Assembly: GCA_013115145.1 (NCBI GenBank)
Contig: JAAPAO010000517.1
Location: forward strand, 1 to 25,884
DNA length: 25,884 bases
Source: Perkinsus chesapeaki
Taxonomy: Eukaryota > Perkinsozoa > Perkinsida > Perkinsidae
Direction: 5' to 3'
A model generated the notes under the pieces. It searched no databases. It had not been told where the DNA came from and was given only the letters and a program-made list of their open reading frames with translations. The translations under genes were made by a program, and so were the position numbers. Below are positions 20,701-25,884 of this stretch, piece by piece. Every line of letters starts with the position of its first letter. Position 1 is the stretch's first letter.

Positions 20701-23700
20701 TTAGCCACGGCGAGAACCGCGATGGTGGTGGTGATGCGGACGAGAATAACCTGGCATGCCGAACTTGCGCTCCTGAGGAGAACGATCGTAAGATAACCAT
20801 TGAAGCCATGCTTGAACACGCACCAGATCCTCGGTAAGCTCCTTCACTCTGTCCTGTCTGTTATACTTCATCCACCCGTGAATTTGCGTTTCATACCTTC
20901 ATTGGGAAAGTTCATTATTTCGCAAACAACAGATGACCTACGCTTTAGCGTCTGGTGCGCACTTCGCCGCCATACGCAGGATTGTAGGCGTCGCCAAGGC
21001 AGGATTGGGCGAATCAAAACCTCCATTATCTGCAATAGCCACCACACAACTTACCGAGTAAATGATGATGAGTCTCACCATTGCCTTGTTGCCTTCTCGA
21101 AGGCTTCACTTTGCGCATGACGTCGAATATCTATCAGCGGCAAGATAGAAGAGCGACAAGTGGTAATGTACCCACCGCCTGAGCGGTTTCCATCTCGCCG
21201 TGAGTGATACAAGCGGAAATAAGGCAAGTCCAAACGTGAGCATTTGCCTCAAATCCGTGCCTGAATTATTATAATCGAGACCATCTAGTAGATCATTGCT
21301 TCCTACTTGGCAGGCAATTCCTCAACCAATTTGAAGGCACGTTCGAGGTCGCCCTAAAATGGTCAAATATGATCACAACAATTGACACACAGACTTCACC
21401 TGACGCCCATAATGCTTAATCAGAATCGACAGTGTGTAGCTGTTGGGTTGAATTTTCCAGTAATTTGTCATGTCGTCCAGAAGTCTCTCGCATGTCCCAT
21501 GATATCTACTAATCAAAAAAGGAAATAGCCAACCACTAAGTGATACCTTCGTTTAACGCATCCATCAAGTAGGGTATTATAGATGACCAGGTCAGGCTGT
21601 AGACCATCATTCAGCATTGCTGAGCACCACAACTGAGGCGATCACCACCACCCCCACAACCTACTGTCGAACATCTGCAATGATTGCTCCATTTCCCCTC
21701 TCGCACAGTATCCTTTGATAATAGTGCTGTAAGTGAACTTATCCGGCAAAGGCACCATCAGGCCGCCGCCGCCTCCTCTTCCGGCAGTGTTGTCACTGCC
21801 CTGTTCACACGAGGGGTCTCCATTACTGTTATTGTCGTTAATTCCGCCGCCATCATCTGTCGGAGCTGTAGCTGACATTAACAGCGACAAGCTATCATGT
21901 TTCTAAGAGGCCCTCTCACCGCTCGCGGCCTGCAGTTTCATGGCATCGAGAAGCTCCAAGGCTCCTTGCATATCTCCGACTCTAACGCAGGCGTGTATCA
22001 GGCAGTTAAAACTGAAAAAAAGACAAGTATCTCACATTTGAATGACAAAGACAAGTCTATTCGGGCTTCAAAAACGACGTAGATTCGACCAGAGTTTCTG
22101 CAGAAAAAGTGCCACATAACGAGATCGAAATTACGGCCTATTGACACGTCAAACTCTCACTAATGCATAGTTCTAAGCTCGATTTTTTATGCTCGAGTCC
22201 GATAGATAGACTCACGTGACTGCATTGCACAGGACATTCTCCTCCCTCATAAGAGCAAAAATGCTGCGAGCCCTGTTGGCATCATTCTAAGGGAGAAATA
22301 CTAGTCATACCGAAACCTTCACCGTAATCAATCACCTGTTTCGCCCAACCATGGATGAGCGTACTGTATATAACTGTATTCGGTGGTATCTACACGAGGA
22401 ATATATCAATCACAATTCATCATGATAGGGTCACCAGCTCCTTCCACTCCCCAACGAGCTGCTCGGCCTCCTCGACCAATCTGTTGCTGACAAGAGCATC
22501 CGTCATGCACCCAAGTGTGATCTCGTTGGGACGATAGATGGAAGCCGCGCCGGGGGATGAGCTCGGCGACGACGCCTGTCAGAAAAATTAACGCCAACCC
22601 GCGACCTCTGCCTACCTCTCCGTTCCCTCTACTCCTGTTTTCACCTCCGCGACCACGCCAGTTGGATAGACACTGTCCTGTGGTCACAAGGTGGTTCCAG
22701 ACCTAAAGGAAGAATCTCCTGCGCGCCAAGAAACACCATTTTCCATGAATCAGCCCAACGCGATGCGTATAACTCAATAAGCTAGTCGAGTGAACGATGT
22801 GTTCTTACTTTCCAACAAGATCTGATGTCTCCTCGCCTGCCACACTCCTTGATGATTGACGACGCTTCGGCGTTGTCTCGGTCAGAGGCTACTCTCAAGC
22901 GAGAAGACAGCTTATCTTCACACTCGTCAACTTCGGTATTTTTAACACCTGAAAAGGAACGAAGTCATGGGCACTCTCAGTAGAGCAGATCCCACCCCGG
23001 TCAGCAAAAACCGCCGACCTTGATAGAAAAGATTATACCAACCAAAAGACTTCGTTAGAACTACTTAATAATACAAACTGATCCGAAAACTCCGCCCTTG
23101 CTCACTCCATGCACCAACATCATTCTCCTTAGTCTCCTTCCAATCGTGTCCAGCATGCTCGTCCGACGCTTCGTTAACCCTGCTGCTCTCACTGGAGCTG
23201 AGTCCAGGCGGCGGGAACGACCTTGATAAGCAAACTACCCAACCGAACCTTTCAACAAACTCACGGGGGAGGCGGGGGTGAGGCCAAGCTTCTCTGAGCA
23301 GATCCGGTGGTACTGCGATTTCCATTAATCCCACCAGAGGCCGCAACAAGCTGCATCTGCAGCGCTGTAGAGCTGCAAAAGAAAAGCGCGAGCTGCCAGC
23401 GATCACTTTTAAATCCCCTACCTGAGTAGGAGCGCCAACATCGCTTGCTGATGAGATGCGCTGTTGGCTACAGCGGGGGCAGTGCCGCTAGAGGCCAACA
23501 AAGCCGCCTGTTGCATGAGGGAATCCATGGCGGCCTAAATAGACAATATTTAACGTGAGCAGAGAGATGCTTTCGCAGGATATTCATAAAGTAAAGTGGA
23601 AGATCACAAGAGCTGCATCATTGACGGTGAACAGCGTGAAGCCTTCGATCTCAACGAATTTCATCTGACTTACACTCATGTCTCCTTGAGATGCCATTTC

Positions 23701-24582
23701 TCCTATCCAGTTGTATTCCGGGCCTTCCAAGACGCGGGCACCAAAAGCAGTTGATGGCGCTGCCCCAGACGGGTCCTGAAAACCAATGACTGGCATTGTC
23801 CAGGTTCAAAGACTCGCCGCTCACGCTAAAGACATAATAACGCTTACCGTGGCAGTCGTGTAATCGCCGTGATTGGCTTCTTCGTGCGTAGACAGGTCCG
23901 GGATGCTCCAACCGGGAGGAGAGCCGGGCAGCAGAGCTTCAGGCGAGCTCGCAGGAGCGGCCGACAAAGCACCACTGGTGGGGTCATAAGGTCCTGAGCG
24001 ATAAAATACAAGCATTAGCATACATCAATGATTCCGAATGCTCAACAGGAGAGCTGTAGAGTGCTGAAGCATAAAACAGCAAAGCGTCCTATAGAGCCCC
24101 TGTGGGCCAGTGTAGCGAGGAATTTGCCGCCTTAACTGAAGCTCAATACACAAACTAAACGCACAGGGATACACTGATAGCGATTCGACACCAAGCCGCC
24201 CTATGAAGCCTACTTTGAGGGGATAGATAATGGCTGTCGATGGTGCTGGGTGTCCACACTCTCGCCTCAGGAGACAAAGTCACCGCGCCAGGAAATTTAC
24301 CGCTGCTGTAGAGCCCTCTGCTGGATGATAATGGAGTGTCGGGAACTTGACCATACGGGCGGCTCGGGGGAAGAGATCCAGGACTTCCCTAAACACCACC
24401 AAAATCTCGCGCGCCACGAAACCCCAGACTCACCCAAAATTTCTCGCTGGACAGGCGGGACGTGCTCGCGCCACCACCAAATGTTGCACCTGTACGATGA
24501 TATCTCCGAACGGCAGCAACCGCTCCCTACCCTTCTCGAGGGGAGTCGTCGCTTGCCACATCGACCCGCCACTCCTGCTCAT
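20701..24582 (-). CDS. Pentatricopeptide repeat (PPR) protein, 22 exons, 735 aa
   Basis: PPR proteins bind organellar RNA and direct its processing, stability or translation. The exon chain from ATG at 24582 to TAA at 20701 totals 2208 nt. Every junction is GT-AG and in phase. Exons are 24582-24531, 24489-24434, 24388-24301, 23993-23848, 23775-23674, 23534-23422, 23372-23265, 23221-23106, 22948-22809, 22702-22616, 22575-22435, 22389-22336, 22286-22216, 22011-21920, 21871-21665, 21619-21547, 21508-21400, 21353-21307, 21260-21176, 21130-21055, 21029-20942 and 20857-20701. Residues 1-260 are Ser/Gly/Pro-rich. The start (MSRSGGSMWQATTPLEKG) is rich in hydroxylated residues and could be a targeting peptide. 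PPR units span about 275-650: PNTVIYSTLIHGWAKQ, NAVTFNCLIHACVRVGDMQG, DKFTYSTIIKGYCARGEMEQ, QPDLVIYNTLLDGCVKR, NSYTLSILIKHYGRQGDLER and NAHVWTCLISACITHGEM. An Asn/Gly-rich insert (461-492) splits the array. The tail ends HHHHHRGSRRG. Confidence 0.93.
21030..21054 (-). other. 25-nt intron in the PPR gene
   Basis: It begins GTAAGT and ends TTGCAG. Left in, the frame meets TAA right after CRY-like codons (TGC AGA TAA). Removed, exon 20 (ending HHHLL plus G) joins exon 21 (NGGFDSPNPAL) in phase. The flanking exons are well placed within the gene, so the main alternative is a different donor or acceptor nearby. Confidence 0.6.
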
Positions 24583-24749
24583 TGCTAATGCAGACGAGGC
24601 AACCTGCTCGAGAAAGAAGGTGCAGTGAAGCCGAACTGTCTTACGCTCGGATCGTCGGCCAGAGCAGTCTCCAAGTTGAGCTCCATTGATTTATGTTGGC
24701 CATATGAGGGAATCTCGGCACCACCTGAATGACAGCCTATTAAACTAAC

Positions 24750-25239
24750 TCATGAAAGATCCCGAAAATCAATTGCCGTAGCCCTCCGAAAACGGTTCTT
24801 ACTAGCCGTGTCGGATGCCCCGAACAACAGCGACTCGTACAGCCCTGAACCCTGCAGCTGCCGACTATCTGTTGAAGAGCCAAAGCCTGAGGAGCAAGAG
24901 TTTCTGACACCTCTATCTACGGCAACTATACCGGTGGTTCCCGAAGGGCTCCAGGGAGATCTAAACGGACTCTTGTTGGTCAAAGAATGAGTGCCGATTC
25001 GAGCAGACGTGGCGTCCTGAGAACGAGCATGGCAGTGGCGGTATTCGCACAAGATGTACCTCTGACTGAGCGGTCCCCTTCGGGGTAGTCAGGGACTCCG
25101 GCGGCGGCGAGGGCGAGTGCCCAACAGTTGGCGACATGGTTGTAGGCGAATTCTTCCTGTTTTCCATGTGTAACTTTTGAGTTGTTTTGACAAGGTGACA
25201 ATAACAACACAAGCAACTACACAGCATAATCCAAGTCAT
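24750..25239 (-). CDS. Small Ser/Pro/Thr-rich protein of unknown function, 2 exons
   Basis: I do not recognise it. Exon 2 (25016-24750, ending TAA-side after DFRDLS) joins exon 1 in phase 0 across a 43-nt intron (25017-25059). From the ATG at 25167 (MENRKNSPTTMSPTVGHS) the product is 124 aa. From the in-frame ATG at 25239 it is 148 aa and gains a 24-residue start, MTWIMLCSCLCCYCHLVKTT, that is hydrophobic with five cysteines, so it could be a lipid- or membrane-anchoring segment. The body is rich in Ser, Thr and Pro with several SP/TP sites (SPTT, SPSPPP, TPKG, KSPFRSPWSPSG), suggesting a disordered phosphorylated protein. It lies about 170 bp upstream of the PPR start on the same strand. A plus-strand frame (24808-24990) overlaps it and is taken as a shadow. 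Confidence 0.55.
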
Positions 25240-25558
25240 GACTTCAGGAGGGTGCACCGCTGGGACGGGGCAGCAGGCTTCACAGCCGCACGCGGACGCG
25301 GCGCGAAAATCTTGCAGCGGTTTCAAGCGCGGAGAATCATCAACGCGTCAGGTGCGCACAGCGAAGAATTCTTCAGACGAAAGATGCGCATGTGAATTGA
25401 CACAACCAAAACAAATGTTACGAATAAAGATAACAGACAATGAAAGAGCAGACTTGAATGTCTTAACTTTGATTTAAGGGGCTTCAAAGGGGACACGACG
25501 GCAAAGAAAACTCCTTCGATGGAGCAGTAGGAAAACCATCAAATAGCTGGGCGAAGAA
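25240..25558. other. Spacer between the MFS carrier and the small protein gene
   Basis: This is the 3' flank of the MFS gene and the promoter side of the small protein. Short GC-rich frames exist, but I see no supported feature. Confidence 0.35.
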
Positions 25559-25884
25559 TTAGACTGATCCCTTCGGCTGCTTGTTCTCAAGCAGTGAAGT
25601 TTGGATACTTTGGTCGCGAATCTTTGAGCGCTCTCCATCTTCATTGACAAGTAAAAACAAAGGCAACCTCAGCAATAGTGCAACAGTATAAATCGCAGCT
25701 GTTATACCAAAAGCATAACGATAGTCGTGACCGTCACAAAGCCAACCACCAACAGCTGCACTGCCCGCCCAGGATGCAGCAGTAATACTTTCTACAGCAT
25801 TCCAACGACCGCGCTGTTTAGATGAAACATAATCCATAATAAGCGAACGGTCTAATGGATAAACGGCATTCTGGAAACCACCTC
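25559..25884 (-). CDS. Major facilitator superfamily carrier, C-terminal 107 residues (5' end beyond window)
   Basis: The open frame enters from the right edge with no start inside the window and ends in TAA at 25559. It contains DRSLIMDYVSSKQRGRWNAV, the MFS cytoplasmic-loop signature (motif A-like, with RGR) found in a eukaryotic MFS subgroup. Next comes a helix with small residues (ITAASWAGSAAVGGWL), the short loop CDGHDYRY, and a final helix (FGITAAIYTVALLLRLPLFL) before a charged cytoplasmic tail. These are the last two helices of a 12-helix carrier. The transported solute cannot be inferred. No intron is seen in this part. Confidence 0.88.
   Translation of the reverse strand, partial: GGFQNAVYPLDRSLIMDYVSSKQRGRWNAVESITAASWAGSAAVGGWLCDGHDYRYAFGITAAIYTVALLLRLPLFLLVNEDGERSKIRDQSIQTSLLENKQPKGSV

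Noticed and set aside
23065-23406. 113-codon minus-strand frame with a signal-like start
   Set aside because: It mixes two exons of the PPR gene in the wrong frame across a 43-nt intron. Only its second half (from SFPPPGLSSSE) is the true exon frame.
1-25884. CRISPR array, bacterial operons or insertion sequences
   Set aside because: No regularly spaced repeats, ribosome binding sites or polycistronic gene strings are present. The gene structure is eukaryotic throughout.

Overview
The window is nuclear DNA of a unicellular eukaryote. It has a Pol III-type tRNA gene ending in a T-run, genes broken up by many GT-AG introns, and recognisable eukaryotic families: a NEK kinase, a VID27-like protein, a PPR protein, a UbiA prenyltransferase and an MFS carrier. 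Most introns are very short, with many between 40 and 49 nt. Genes are densely packed. This style fits an intron-rich protist; an alveolate such as Perkinsus is my guess, but nothing in the sequence proves it.

Layout. A tRNA-Thr(CGT) opens the window on the plus strand. A minus-strand block follows: exons of an unidentified gene (235 to about 1090), an 11-exon NEK-type kinase (1327-3517), a spacer with a 20-bp minisatellite (4001-4106), and an intronless secreted Thr-rich glycoprotein gene (4436-6163). The stretch 6164-7890 has no assignable gene but ends in three adjacent foldbacks just upstream of a plus-strand VID27-like gene (7891-16274). One 1,485-nt intron of that gene carries an antisense ORF with an AT-hook and a helix-turn-helix-like region that looks transposon-related. 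A weakly supported plus-strand gene lies at 17185-18073. A second minus-strand block follows: UbiA prenyltransferase (18400-19476), a hairpin cluster (19782-20024), a 22-exon PPR gene (20701-24582), a small Ser/Pro-rich protein (24750-25239) and the 3' end of an MFS carrier running off the right edge.

The genes do not form an obvious pathway. They look like a housekeeping stretch: kinase signalling, organelle RNA handling, membrane prenylation chemistry and transport. The exon models for the kinase, the UbiA gene, the PPR gene, the small protein and the VID27 propeller region were built by hand. In each the phases agree across every junction listed, which is strong internal support. The N-terminal half of VID27 and the two unidentified genes are incomplete models.

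The most unusual signals are a 25-nt intron in the PPR gene, recurrent perfect or near-perfect foldbacks in introns and spacers, a 13-mer occurring three times beside splice donors, and the antisense element inside VID27. I do not see a convincing new multi-gene system.
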